Part shown: piece by piece, positions 1-10,421 of the stretch
Layout: every line of letters begins with the position of its first letter
Numbering within the stretch: position 1 is the first letter of the stretch
Assembly: GCA_947683425.1 (NCBI GenBank)
Contig: CANTUQ010000112.1
Location: forward strand, 10,555,501 to 10,619,500
DNA: 64,000 nt
Direction of reading: 5' to 3'
DNA from: Excoecaria cochinchinensis
Lineage: Eukaryota > Streptophyta > Magnoliopsida > Malpighiales > Euphorbiaceae
Translations under genes and position numbers: made by a program
Notes under the pieces: model-generated
What the model was told of the DNA's origin: nothing
Database searches by the model: none
The model's input: only the letters and a program-made list of their open reading frames with translations

Positions 1-632
1 ACCATTAATGAATATCCCGATTTATGCATGTCTTGTACTTTATTTACAATGGGGGTTGTATTCCGCCCCTAGTATTGTTGTAATTTACTTTTGGATACTT
101 TATTTTTAATCTTGCCTTTATTTTTCGTTTATACGTGAATGATTGCGCCTTTAATTAACTGCATAATCGCGTGGAAAGTTGGTGAAACAATAAATTTAAA
201 ACTTAATCATAAACTTAATCAAGGTATAAATACATGAGATGTCCCGAACCTACTCTGGTCTTTGGGCTCACGAGGCGAGAAGGCCATTTCGATGCTCCAT
301 TGGAATGGGATCTCCAAGACACCTCTTGTGTCCCACCAAAAGATTCAAATTTACAATCCTAGGCTCCATGGGGTTAGAGAGTCATTCTAATGTTCTATTG
401 GGATGATTGTCTCCAAGATCCCTCTGGCTTGCCCAAAATGGATTTATGCACCGTCTTAGGCTGACCGAGGCTAGACAACCTATCCCAATGTTTTATTGGG
501 TGGCAACTCCAAGAAACCTTCTTGTTGCCCAACATAGATGCATTTGTAAATACCTTACAAGTTTCCATGAACCTCTCCCGAAAGCCCTAAAAGCGGGTCT
601 TCGGGGCGCCATGGGGTTCGGCGCGCGTCACA
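1..632 (+). mobile_element. Tat-lineage LTR, 3' part (left end outside window)
   Basis: This is the last ~630 bases of a plus-strand Tat-type LTR. It carries the same ordered landmarks as the complete LTRs at 6717-9487 and 34276-36995: the GGGTTGTATTCCGCCCC motif near 53-69, the GTGGCGACTCC-like block, and the terminal GGTTCGGCGCGCGTCACA ending in CA at 632. No primer-binding site follows it, so it is not the 5' LTR of an intact element. It may be a solo LTR or a truncated 3' LTR. No coding capacity; the short ORF at 407-652 is chance. Confidence 0.8.
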
Positions 633-836
633 GCAGCATCTCACCAACGTGAGATGGGCCTCACCCTACAGACACCCAAAACTGGTCTTTTTTCATTTTT
701 TTTAAAATAAAGAAAAATGAAAATTATTTTTTTTTCGGTACACCATCACCTCCATTTGTCCCTTTGCCCGTGAACAGGCATCATTTTCATCATTGGGTAA
801 CTTCGGTCTGAGCTGTCTCAGGATTCGGTGTCTATA
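633..836 (-). mobile_element. Tat LTR start fragment, reverse orientation
   Basis: Read on the minus strand from 836, this begins TATAGACACC (TG mutated to TA). It then follows the LTR-start block seen elsewhere, with TTACCCAATGATGAAAA at about 785-800, a T/A-rich tract and a short GC-rich tail. It abuts the end of the plus-strand LTR at 632. The tail holds a perfect hairpin at 638-657, with arms CATCTCAC and GTGAGATG and a four-base loop. It is a ~200 bp remnant; the rest of the LTR is missing. Confidence 0.6.
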
Positions 837-1398
837 GGATGGCATCCGCAATTTTTAGTCTTGTCAGCAACTCGGTGCAGTTCAAGAGAACACCACCCTC
901 ACTTTGTAGTCTTATCAGCAACTCGGTGCAATTCAAGAGAGCACCACCCGCACTTCGTAGTCTTGTTAGCGACTTGGTGCAATTCAAGAGAACACCATCA
1001 TCACTTTGTAGTCTATTTAATGGCTCGGTGAAATTCTAAAATGTCTGCAGTTCGTAGTCTTGTTAGCGACTCAGCGCAATCTGAAAGGATAACATTCATA
1101 ATACCAATCATAACATTGTTCCCTAGGGAGCAATTAGCTCTTCAGGGGGCATCTATCGGGCGTCAGCCCAACAGGAATGAAACACGTCAACGAGATTAGC
1201 ATTAGTCAAACCCATTACAATAACCCTCGGTACAACATGGAAGGATGATGATCGCTCCACAGTCTAGGAAGTGAGAGACGATTTCTTTCTCATAGCAATA
1301 GGAAGGTTGCCACCTCAGGTACGCACTTCTTTCCTCTCTTATTGAATTTTGGCTCACTTAGGCACCTACATGCTAGTTTCCCCAAAATTGGGGGCAAC
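837..1398 (+). mobile_element. 3' UTR of old plus-strand Tat element (Tat-0)
   Basis: Noncoding end of a Tat element whose body lies left of the window. It has a minisatellite (listed separately), then about 200 bases with nothing recognisable. It ends with the block CACCTCAGGTACGC ... GAATTTTGGCTCAC that precedes the LTR in all Tat elements here (compare 18700-18807 and, reversed, 50138-50225). A purine-rich stretch with GGGGGCAAC at 1390-1398 is the likely polypurine tract just before the LTR. Confidence 0.75.
851..1075 (+). repeat. 51-bp minisatellite in Tat-0 3' UTR
   Basis: About four and a half tandem copies. The marker TAGTCTTGTCAGC-AACTCGG recurs with starts near 857, 908, 959 and 1010 (exact 51-base steps), then 1056 (46-base step). 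Each unit also holds GTGCAATTCAAGAGA and CACCA. The overlapping ORFs at 828-1039 are translations of this repeat and not genes. Confidence 0.85.
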
Positions 1399-2761
1399 TG
1401 TAGAGACCTGGTCCCGAGGCGATCCAAAATCAGTATTACCCAATGATGAAAGTAAAGACAAATTCATAGGCAAGAAAATAAGGATTGATCGTCTCCTTGT
1501 CAAGTTCTTTTGTCTGTCTCAAAACACTTTTAAAATGTTTATTTTTATTTTTAATTTTTATTTCTACTTTTATCTTTAATTTTATTTTTATTTTTTATTT
1601 TCATTTTTTGAAAAAAAAAATTTGGCAGCGAGGGCGGCGCGCCCCTACTGGCCGCCCGTCTCGCCAATTTCTGCTAAAAATCAAAATTTTGACATTTTTT
1701 AGGTAAAAAATGAATTTTTATGAGATTTTCTTGAATTTTGACAAAGGTTAGTCAAATTTTGTGGGTGCAAAAATCAAAATAAAAAGAAAAAAGAAAAAAA
1801 AATGAAAAATAAAAAATATATGAATTGTAAAAATCTGACTTTTGAGATTATTTTTAAAATTTGTTGTTTTTGGTTGAAATTAGGGGAAGATTTTTCTTTG
1901 AAAAAAGATGAAGGAGGATTTTGTTGGTTGAAAAAAAAATGAGATCTTGAAGAAAATAAAATGAGAGGATTTTAGCATTTGCAAGGAGGATTTTTTGATT
2001 TTGGAAGAAAAAAGAGGTTTTGAGAGAAAGAAAAAAAAGGTGTTCTTGAGAAAAAAAATGCAACTTATTTTCTGTAGAAATAAAAAAAAAAAATTTCTTC
2101 ATTAATTTTATTTGATTTTTCTTAGATCAAAAATTTTTTTTCTTTGATTTTCTTCATTTCTTTTCGTAGATCTAAAAATTTTCTTCTTTGATTTTATTTT
2201 AATTTTTCTTAGATCTAAAAAATATATTTGTTGAGTTTGGATTAACTTGAGAAAAGAAAATTAATTTTCTTAACTTGGGTTTCCTCATTAAAATAAATAA
2301 CAAATAAAAAAATCATTTTTTTTTTGTGTTCTTGAGTTTTTTTGAGACAAAAACTCAAGATTTTCTTGGATGTTTTTGAGTTTATTCTCAAATCTTAATA
2401 AATAGAATAAATTGAGATATCTTGCTTCCATATTATCTACTCTGAGGGTAAAAATTTTTGGATCCATTTTTTTCTATCTCATTTCATTTTATTTATGTTA
2501 GTGTATTTATTTTTTCTTGCATTGATGAGTATATGTTTTTGAGTTGAGATTTATTTTTTTCTCTTAGCATGAATTTTCAATCTTTATTTTGTTTTTGATA
2601 TGAAAATGGGTAAATATATATTATTTTGGATGTGAAAAATCATATTTATTAATTTTCTCTTTTAGTATGATTTTTGTTTTTTTTTATATATGCTTAGATA
2701 TTATTAATTTCTATTATATGTTTATTTGCCTTCCTCTTGTTTATTTATTTAATTTCATTGG

Positions 2762-2800
<39 letters not shown>

Positions 2801-3193
2801 GTTAAATCTCAATTTTGCATTTTTTTTTATGTTTTTGGGCCATAATTACAGTGTTCTAATATTTTATATGTTGCTTTATTTCTTTTGTCTTTCCTTTGCA
2901 TGGTTTCACGTAAATGGAAAGCCATTCTCTTCTTTTTTCTTTTCTTCTGCATGATTTTGCTATTTGTGGGCCACTGTTGCATTTAGTTTTCCATGTAGCA
3001 TTATTTATATGTCTCTACATGATTTTCTTTTGGCTTCACGTGGGCTTTCACATATTTTAGGCCATTATTATAGTATTCCATTACTTTTACATCTTGTGAA
3101 TATATTTTTGTGTCACATTAATTAGTTTGATTATTATTACTATTATTTTATATTAATATATTTTCAATTATTATTATTATTATTATTATTATT
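1399..3193 (+). mobile_element. Tat-0 3' LTR, first part
   Basis: The LTR starts at 1399 with TGTAGAGACC after the polypurine tract. It shows the usual Tat order: start block with CCCGAGGC and ACCCAATGATGAAA, a T-rich tract (1540-1620), a short GC-rich island (1621-1665), a long A/T-rich stretch, and the core block ATTATCTACTCTGAGGGTAA near 2431. (ATT)n tracts follow at 2763-2801 and 3167-3193. The second tract is the insertion point of Tekay-H. The LTR resumes at 45903. Confidence 0.85.
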
Positions 3194-4196
3194 TGTAACA
3201 CCCCGTTTTCACCCTAATAGTTTGAGTCTTGTGGTGTGTGATTTTGTATGTACACTATTATTTTGGCATGTGTTATTTTAAGTTAAGTTTATTATATGTT
3301 TGTATGGGATTAGTGTGTGTGTAAGTGAGGTTTGGCTTAAGTGTAGTGTGGAAGTTGGAAGTAGGGTGTGAATTGGTTGAGTCCACCAATTGGAAGGTGA
3401 CATGTGGCAAGGGAGTAGGTTTTATAAGCTAAGAAGAGAGAAAGAGTGAGGGACAGCTGCCCTCTTGCCCTCTCTAATTCTTTCTTCCTCCTCCTCCACG
3501 CCATTTGCATCTTCATCTTCCTCTTTCTTCTTCTTTCTTCCTCTTCTTTGATTCTCTTTCTCTGTTGTTAGTTTTTATTGGTGGATTTAGGTAATTCTAA
3601 TACTTGTTGGTAAGTGTTAGTTGATTTCTTTCTTCTTCTTCCTCTTCCCATTGTTTGTCAGTGTATGTGTGTTCTTGGGTTAGGGTTTTGAATTCTATAA
3701 GTTTTGGGTGTTGTGAGCAGAAGTACCTCTTAGGGAGTCAAAGGGGAAGGACATAGCAAGTGCAAAGTAGAGCCCCTTGATTTGGAGCTAAGGATACCAA
3801 AGTTTGGGAATTTATGTGCCTTTTTTATGCATTTCATGATTTTTGTATCTTTGATGGAATTTCTGAAAATTTGGTATAAAAGGAGGTTCATGTTAGTATA
3901 AATGTTATGGGTTTTTATTTAATTTAAGTTTTGGTGCTTGATTGATGATTTATTAAAGCAGAAATTTAAGTTGATGGGTTTTTGCTAGAAATTTTCTTAG
4001 TTTGCAATGGTTGGGATTTTGAGTAGGTTAATCTGTGATTTGATTGTGTTAATTGATGTAAAAGTTGTGTTTTATGTTGTTTATAATGGATGGAAGGTTT
4101 GATTTGAGGTAGGTTAAAGTTTGTTTTGATTTGGGTAAGTTGGGATTTGATTTTGGGGATTCTGTAATTTTTTGCATTTTTCGTTGAGATTGGAAG

Positions 4197-4593
4197 ACCC
4201 GATACTGTCGCTATCGCGACATTGTCGCGAGCGCAATAGAATCGCATCTTCCAGTTCTTGCTGTGTAGGGACGCTGCTCCGAGTCGTGAAGGGCAGCACG
4301 AGTCGTGATGCTTCGGCATGCATGACTCGTGAAGCTCCTCATGAATCGGCGTGAGAGCGTGAAGCATTCACGCATCGTGAAGTTTTTCACGAGTCATGAA
4401 TGCTAGAACGACTCGTGCTTTGTTGGAGAGCCTTGTTATGAGTCGTGTACAAGGACACGACTCGAGACAGGGTAAAGGAGCATCGACATGAGTCGTGTCG
4501 ACCTGCACGACTTGTATCCCTTGCTTCTTCCCTCACAATCGGCTTTCTGGCCACTGTCGTGAGCGCAACTCTTATCGCGATCACGACAGTCAC
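4197..4593 (+). repeat. Palindrome cluster in Tekay-H LTR
   Basis: Dense CG-rich inverted motifs in an otherwise A/T-rich LTR: CACGAGTCGTG-type odd palindromes (for example near 4278-4308, 4345-4400 and 4460-4510) flanked on both sides by degenerate TGTCGCGATCGCGACA-like units (4205-4240 and 4549-4590). The 3' LTR has the same cluster at 44482-44868. Short ORFs here are by-products of the repeats. Confidence 0.7.
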
Positions 4594-5222
4594 CCCCTGC
4601 CTGCCTCATTTTTTCGAGATTGCCCTGTTCTTCTAAAATGATTTTCATATCTTTTTTTTCACGGGTTTTTACTATTGTATGGAATAAAAACATGCTTATA
4701 TATGTATTATGTCATGGTTTCTTTATGATAAATTACATGTTATGTTCTAAATATGATTTATATTATGCATGACCTGCGAGAGTCAATAAGTGAATAAATA
4801 GGCATGTTTATAGAGTTCAGTTAGCTGCAGCCATGCGTTCTGGACCCTAATCAGGTCCCCGTTTGGATCCTCGCGATCCCTTTTGAACTTGAATCTTGTT
4901 TAAGATTCCATGTGAAAATGTTTTGAAATAAAAAGAAAAGAATGATTTTGATACCTTCAGGTATCCATGCGTTTGAGAATGAATTATTGGTACCCCCGGG
5001 TATCTATGCGTTACTCGCTATCCACTATTTTGAATAAGCAGGTTTATTGTATTCTTGTGTTATTATAACTCAGTTCAGAATGAATGATTGGTTGATTAAT
5101 GATGTTGATGTTTTGAACATGATGAACTATTTATTAAGACTTGATTTTCAGTATGTGCCATGTGTATGTTATTTGTTTCTGACGTCCACTATCAGTGGTA
5201 ATTTTTCATTGTGTTTTCCCCA

Positions 5223-5260
5223 CTAAGCATTATCGCTTAGCACGGGTGTGTTATCCGTGC
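5223..5260 (+). other. Twin hairpin in Tekay-H LTR
   Basis: Two adjacent perfect stems: CTAAGC/GCTTAG (5223-5228 with 5235-5240) and GCACGG/CCGTGC (5240-5245 with 5255-5260). The same pair, in the same order and with different loops, occurs in the distantly related LTRs at 52980-53018 and 57814-57852 (minus strand). It lies about 430 bases before the LTR end. Role unknown. Confidence 0.6.
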
Positions 5261-5694
5261 AGATGTGGATGCTGTTAGAGATTTTGGGTCGGTGTAATCC
5301 GCTATCGGCAGGGCCAACACACACTTGAGAGAATTTTGTAGTATAGGCCTTTGTAATTTGTATTTCAAGTATTATGTAATGTTGAGACTTTTGATGTAAA
5401 GTTTTATTTTGTATTTTCGAACACAACTTTCCTATGTATATTAACCTCCTGTAATTGACGCCTTTTGAATTTCTGCTTTGTAAGAACATATTTAAGATAT
5501 CAATGAAATTTCTATTTTTTAACCTTGATTTCCTGTTATCTTCGAGAAGTTTTAATTTATTTCGCTTTCGATATACATTTATACTTATATCTTTAGTATG
5601 AGTGTGTGTCTGACAACCCTTATCTATCGGGGCATTCCCTTCTCTTCTAGAGAGGTGAACTTCCCTACGTATAGGTAAGGGGTGTTACAATTTT

Positions 5695-5711
5695 TGGTAT
5701 CAGAGTCTAGG
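5695..5711 (+). other. Primer-binding site, tRNA-Met type
   Basis: TGGTATCAGAGTCTAGG begins five bases after the 5' LTR. It matches the TGGTATCAGAGC form used by Tekay chromoviruses to prime on initiator tRNA-Met, with one C-to-T change. Confidence 0.85.
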
Positions 5712-5785
5712 TTTAAACGTTTCTGGGCTAGTGTAAGATAGAGTTTACATTTAGTGTTGTGTTGGCATGATGCGAATTATTATGT

Positions 5786-6716
5786 ATGTTTTGTAGTTTG
5801 ATAGAGTCTACTCATGGATCACTTGAGGGGTCAGCCGAGAGTGCGAATCCCCTAGAGCAATATCCATTTGTTTCTGCTCCGGCTGAGCCAGCCAAGGTGC
5901 AGCCTGAGGCCCTAGCGGTTCCCTTTGAGGCCATGCTTAAGATCTCTCAGGATATGGCTAGGTTTTGGAAAGAGTTACGGCACCTAGGGCTTTGATTGAG
6001 AATATGAGGAAATTTGGAGCGGAGGACTTTTATGGGACAAGCTTAGATGAATCTGATAAGGCTGAGAGGTAGATTGAGAAATTGAGTCATGTTTTAAGGG
6101 AGATTCAGTGTCATCCGGAGAGAGAGGTTGAATGTGTGGTGTCCTTATTGCAAGGCTCGTTGTGTGATTGGAGAAGATTAATACTTAGGCATCCTCAGCT
6201 TCTCGAGCCAGTGACGTGGGAGTTTTTCGAGCGAGAATTCCACAGCAAATTTATAACCAAGGCATATAAAGAGGTCAGATGTTTTTGAGTCTCAGACGGA
6301 GAGTAATATCAGTGGCGGAGTATGAAAAGGAGTTTAATTGACTCAGTAAGTATGCACCGCCAGGAGTTCTCACTGAGGAGCTCAGATGCCAACATTTTGA
6401 GGCGGGTTTGAATGAATCCCTGAAAGTTATGTTTGTTTCTTTAATGTCTTCACCGGATGTCAGTTACAATCAAATTGTGCAGGCAGCTTTGAGACCGGAA
6501 TGCTCTAAAAATATTATGAGAGAGAAGGCCCAAAAGAGAAAGTCCTCTAGAAGAAGTTCCTCATTAGGAAAGAGAATGCGAGATTCCCAAATGAATCCTT
6601 CTAATGAGCCTCACGCTAATCCGGCTACTAGAGGGAGACGGCAAGAATCCTTTAGAGGGTCAGGTATTGGTAGAGGTGGTTCGGGTGGTAGAGGTGATGG
6701 AGCGCAACAGTGTTCC
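5786..6716 (+). pseudogene. gag: Tekay-H gag, N-terminal and core part, broken
   Basis: Capsid/nucleocapsid precursor of the chromovirus. Conserved gag core is visible at about 6000-6290 (FYGTSLDESDKAER, then VTWEFFEREFHSKF) and 6300-6480 (AEYEKEFN, LSKYAPP). A basic, Gly/Arg-rich linker leads toward the zinc knuckle. It is a pseudogene: there is a stop after the first segment near 5993, an in-frame TAG at 6070-6072 where the family has Trp, and a frameshift near 6270. The Tat-1 element cuts it at 6716. The reading frame of the 6408-6716 segment continues at 37001 when the insertion and one target duplication are ignored, which places the cut just upstream of the CCHC knuckle. Confidence 0.85.
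6712..6716 (+). repeat. Target site duplication of Tat-1, left copy (GTTCC)
   Basis: GTTCC at 6712-6716 is repeated exactly at 36996-37000, immediately outside the two outer LTR ends (TG at 6717, CA at 36995). Five bases is the usual gypsy duplication. It shows that everything between behaves as one insertion. Confidence 0.9.
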
Positions 6717-7594
6717 TGTAGACACCGGGTCCAGAGGCGGTCCAAGATCAGGATTATTGGATGATGAAAAAGATACTTGCCACAAGCAAAGGTGTCAAAA
6801 ATTATGTCTTCCTTGTCAAAAATCTCTTTTATTCCTCCAAAAATTTGCATTTTTACTCCTACTTTTATTCCTTTTATTTTTTATTTTTTATTTTTATTTT
6901 TTTTATTTTTTATTTTGCCGTGCGATTTGCACGTTGTGCGTGTGGGTTGGGTCATGCACGGGCGGGCCATGCCCTTCCCGGAGCAGCGTGCGCCCACAGG
7001 CAACGTGCGCCCGCTTGGCGACCAGCGCCCGCAAGGGCGCATATCGCTTGGGGCGACGCACGCCCCTAGGGGTGCACATCGCCTTCATCCACCCACGGGC
7101 ATTCTTGCCTTTCGTGCTATCGTTTTCACCTACGTTTTCTTGGTCAATTTTTCCCAGTCTGTTACATTTGTTTCATATTTTAATGATATTTTTGGTTATT
7201 GAGATTAAAAAAGGGCATTCTGTCTCTTCCCATTTTGGGGCAAGATAGGGAAACAAAAGGCTTATTTTGTTTTCATTTGAGGGAGAGAGCAAAAATTTTC
7301 ATAAGCAAAAAAAGGGGTTTTCTCTCAACTGGAAAAAGAAGACGTGGGTTTTTTAAAGAAAGTCTTTAGGATTTTCAAGTTTCTAACTTTTCTCTTCTTC
7401 TTTTTCTTTTGAATATTTTTCATTCGGGGATTGATCTAAGGAAGGAAAATCAATTTCCTTTGTCTTGGATTACCCTACCAAAAATATTTTATTGAGCTAA
7501 TTTATTTAAAAGTACAGATTTTTATATTTTCTCCGCGTGTCTATCACCGTAAATTCGACAAAGAGGACAGATTAAGACACCGTTTTCTTTGATC

Positions 7595-7601
7595 TATAAA
7601 A
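7595..7601 (+). promoter_or_regulatory. Candidate TATA box of Tat-1 5' LTR
   Basis: TATAAAA sits in the block GATCTATAAAATTCT ... GTAAACATTTTTGGACC, the best conserved stretch shared by all Tat LTRs here (about 2431, 7591, 35159, 38871, and reversed near 49015). The motif itself is intact only in the two Tat-1 LTRs. Conservation plus a TATA match suggests the core promoter; the transcription start is not determined. Confidence 0.5.
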
Positions 7602-7837
7602 TTCTAAGGGTAAACATTTTTGGACCCGTTCTCTTTTATTTTTGTATATCATTTATTATTGTTAATATTATTTTCATGTTGTTATTATTATGTCTATCAT
7701 TTGTTTCTAGCATTTTAATATGATTATTATTATCGTTGATTTGTTATTTGTTGTTTTAATTTGACTTCTTCGTGATGCCTATTGCTATTATTGTTGTTGT
7801 TGTTAATTTGATACTGTTGTTGTTATCATGCATTTGC

Positions 7838-8011
<174 letters not shown>

Positions 8012-8223
8012 GCATCTACTACTACTGTTATTATTATTAATATTATCATTATACCATGGTTACTCTACTACTATTATTATTGTTATTATTATTATTATGG
8101 TTATTATTATTATTACTGTTAGAATTATTATTATTTTATGCTATGGTTATTATTAGTGTTATTACTTCATGTCTATTTTATATTACCATTGTTATTGTTA
8201 TTATTTTTGTTCTGTTGTGATAC

Positions 8224-8275
<52 letters not shown>

Positions 8276-9488
8276 GCTTTGATATTAACTTTTAGTAATA
8301 TTATTAGGCTTATGCATTACTTATTTTTAGTTCCCTTCGCATGAAAATCATTTGTATGTTGCATTAACGTGTCCTATATTTATTTTGTCTTTACTTGATT
8401 AATTTTGTCTAGAATTATTACTAATATTTTTAATATTATTTTTTCTGTCCGAAATTTAATTTGAGTCGCATCGTGTGAGCATTTTCATGACCTCCGGGGT
8501 GGGTCACAACGCGTAGGAGACCGCGTTGTTCGGTGAGACCTTTCCTTTTCCCTCTCCTTATGTTATGTTTGTTTGCAAGTAAATATTTTATTTATGCACA
8601 TGTGAGAGAAAAAATCACAAAAATACTTTTATAATTAAATTGAATTTTTACTAATAAAATTGGGACCAATGTCTCTCATTTTAGCCAAGCAATGTAAAAT
8701 GTCAAAATAAAACGACGAGTTAATTTTCTCCAAAAATGGGATCATTCATCCCGATTTTCGAACTAACGATCAGCACAACTCTTCGAGCCCTCTTTAAATA
8801 AGCGCGAAGGAACCAATGTTTTTAAACTAAACAAATGTCCCATTTTATGTATGTTTTTATTATGTTTGACTTCATTTGTTTATTTTAAATTTATATTCAT
8901 ATATTTTCCTTTAGGCCCTTGTAATTAATTTTGGGGCAACATTATTTAATTTCCATTTGGGATTGTATTCCGTCCCAATACACATTTTTAATCTTCTTTT
9001 ATTGGGGTTGTATTCCGCCCCAATTTCCCTTGTAATTGTCTGCTTGGCATGTTTATTGCTTTTCTTTATCGTTTTATTTACCACTTTCTTTACAGCTTTT
9101 ATTTATTGCTTTTTGCTTGCAATGCGCTTTTGATTAAATGCATTAATTGTGTGAGAGGAGAGATAGAATTTTAAGAAGTTAAAAAACTCATTTATAAATA
9201 ATTAACCAAAGCATAAATAAGAGTGAAGTTCAAAACACCAATCTCTGGTCTAGACCAATAAGAGGTTAGAGACCTTTCCCAATTTCTTGTAAATTGGGTG
9301 GCGACTCCAAAATACCTCAAACGTGCCTAAAGGCATCGTGAAGCTAGATGATCCTTCCCAATGTTCTATTGAAAAGGAGGCATCCAAGATGTCTCATTGA
9401 ACCCAAAATCAAAAAGATGTGAACCAATCCCTCGAACCCTAAAAGCGAGTTCAAAAAGGGCATTTGCTAGGTTTGGCGTGCATCACAG

Positions 9489-9507
9489 TGGCGAATCTAC
9501 TAGGGAC
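9489..9507 (+). other. Primer-binding site, Tat type (probably tRNA-Arg)
   Basis: TGGCGAATCTACTAGGGAC begins one base after the 5' LTR. It resembles the TGGCGACTC...GGGGA form of Ogre/Tat elements, reported as complementary to tRNA-Arg, with several decayed positions. Confidence 0.7.
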
Positions 9508-10421
9508 TGTTTGTGACTTTGCTCTGAAAGTGTTTTGGTTAAACTGTATAATTGAGTTTTAAAACCTAAAGTTCTATCACTTTTCAAAACTTGCATTGCA
9601 TATATTAGAGCCTTAGAATTATATTAGTTGGTCCCCTATCTTACCTCGGTGCATTCTCGAAACACGACCCTACTTTCACGCATTGTAGGGAAGTGTTAGG
9701 GATAGTCACCAGCCCAAGCCTCATACTATTAAAGGTATATCAAATGGAGATCTAATTGGTCGCTATGCTCGTGATGAGCTAGACTCGTTGGCAAGGACCA
9801 TGCTTGTGTAGCCCTAAAGTATCATTACCCTCGACCAAAGCTCATGTAATGACAAGTAAAAACTTCCACTAGGTGATATGATCCTTAATACGATGCTTAT
9901 GATGTGGGCCATTGCGTATCAAACAAAATCAAGCAAATTAAGTGGTTTCTTATCAAAGGCTTCCATGCCCTGGTAGGCCCATCTTGATAAGATTGAAATG
10001 TTTAAATACGTAATGGCCAAAACTCATATGAATGCACATTAGATAAGAGTGTTATGCTGCCGATTTTTCACCATGCATTTCGTGCATTCATAGGGTCCCC
10101 TATTGACCCATGGACTAAACCCACCTAGGGAAGAGACCGCACTACCCCGTGTGTGGGAGAAATAAGGTTGGAAGGATCTGTTTGCTTGCATGTAATTATA
10201 GATGCTGCACCAACACGACCATGCATCTTTAATGCTATCCATGCATCATGCTAACAAATTGGATTTTTTCAGCCATCGTAGATCCATTCGAGTGGTCCAG
10301 GGATCCTCGTGGAAGATTGGTCAGAAATCCAGTAGCTGGGCTGTCAGGGTTAACGCTTACGTCGGCCTCAGATTGGGATAAAAACTCAGACTCTTATTCA
10401 GAATAATCCTCTGGGTCATTG
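9508..10421 (+). mobile_element. Tat-1 untranslated leader
   Basis: About 910 bases between primer site and gag with no convincing ORF. The 67-residue minus-strand ORF at 10039-10242 has no recognisable feature. At 10251-10272 a CTAAC box is followed by a pyrimidine run and CAG, which looks like a branch point and splice acceptor. No donor could be fixed. Confidence 0.6.

Larger units (their letters stand above)
3194..5689 (+). mobile_element. Tekay-H 5' LTR
   Basis: 2496 bp, beginning TGTAACACCCCG and ending GGGGTGTTACA. The two ends form an 11-base inverted repeat, long for an LTR. It contains a cluster of palindromic CG-rich motifs (4197-4593), an A/T-rich stretch with TATATATG near 4697 that could be a TATA box (weak), and a pair of hairpins (5223-5260). 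The 3' copy at 43496 lacks about 80 bp matching roughly 4830-4905 here and shows many substitutions, so the insertion is not young. Confidence 0.9.

Noticed and set aside
6904..7248. GC-island ORFs (also near 18883-19299, 24743-25240 and 38101-38467)
   Set aside because: They run from T-rich tracts into CpG islands of LTRs, overlap on both strands and differ between families.
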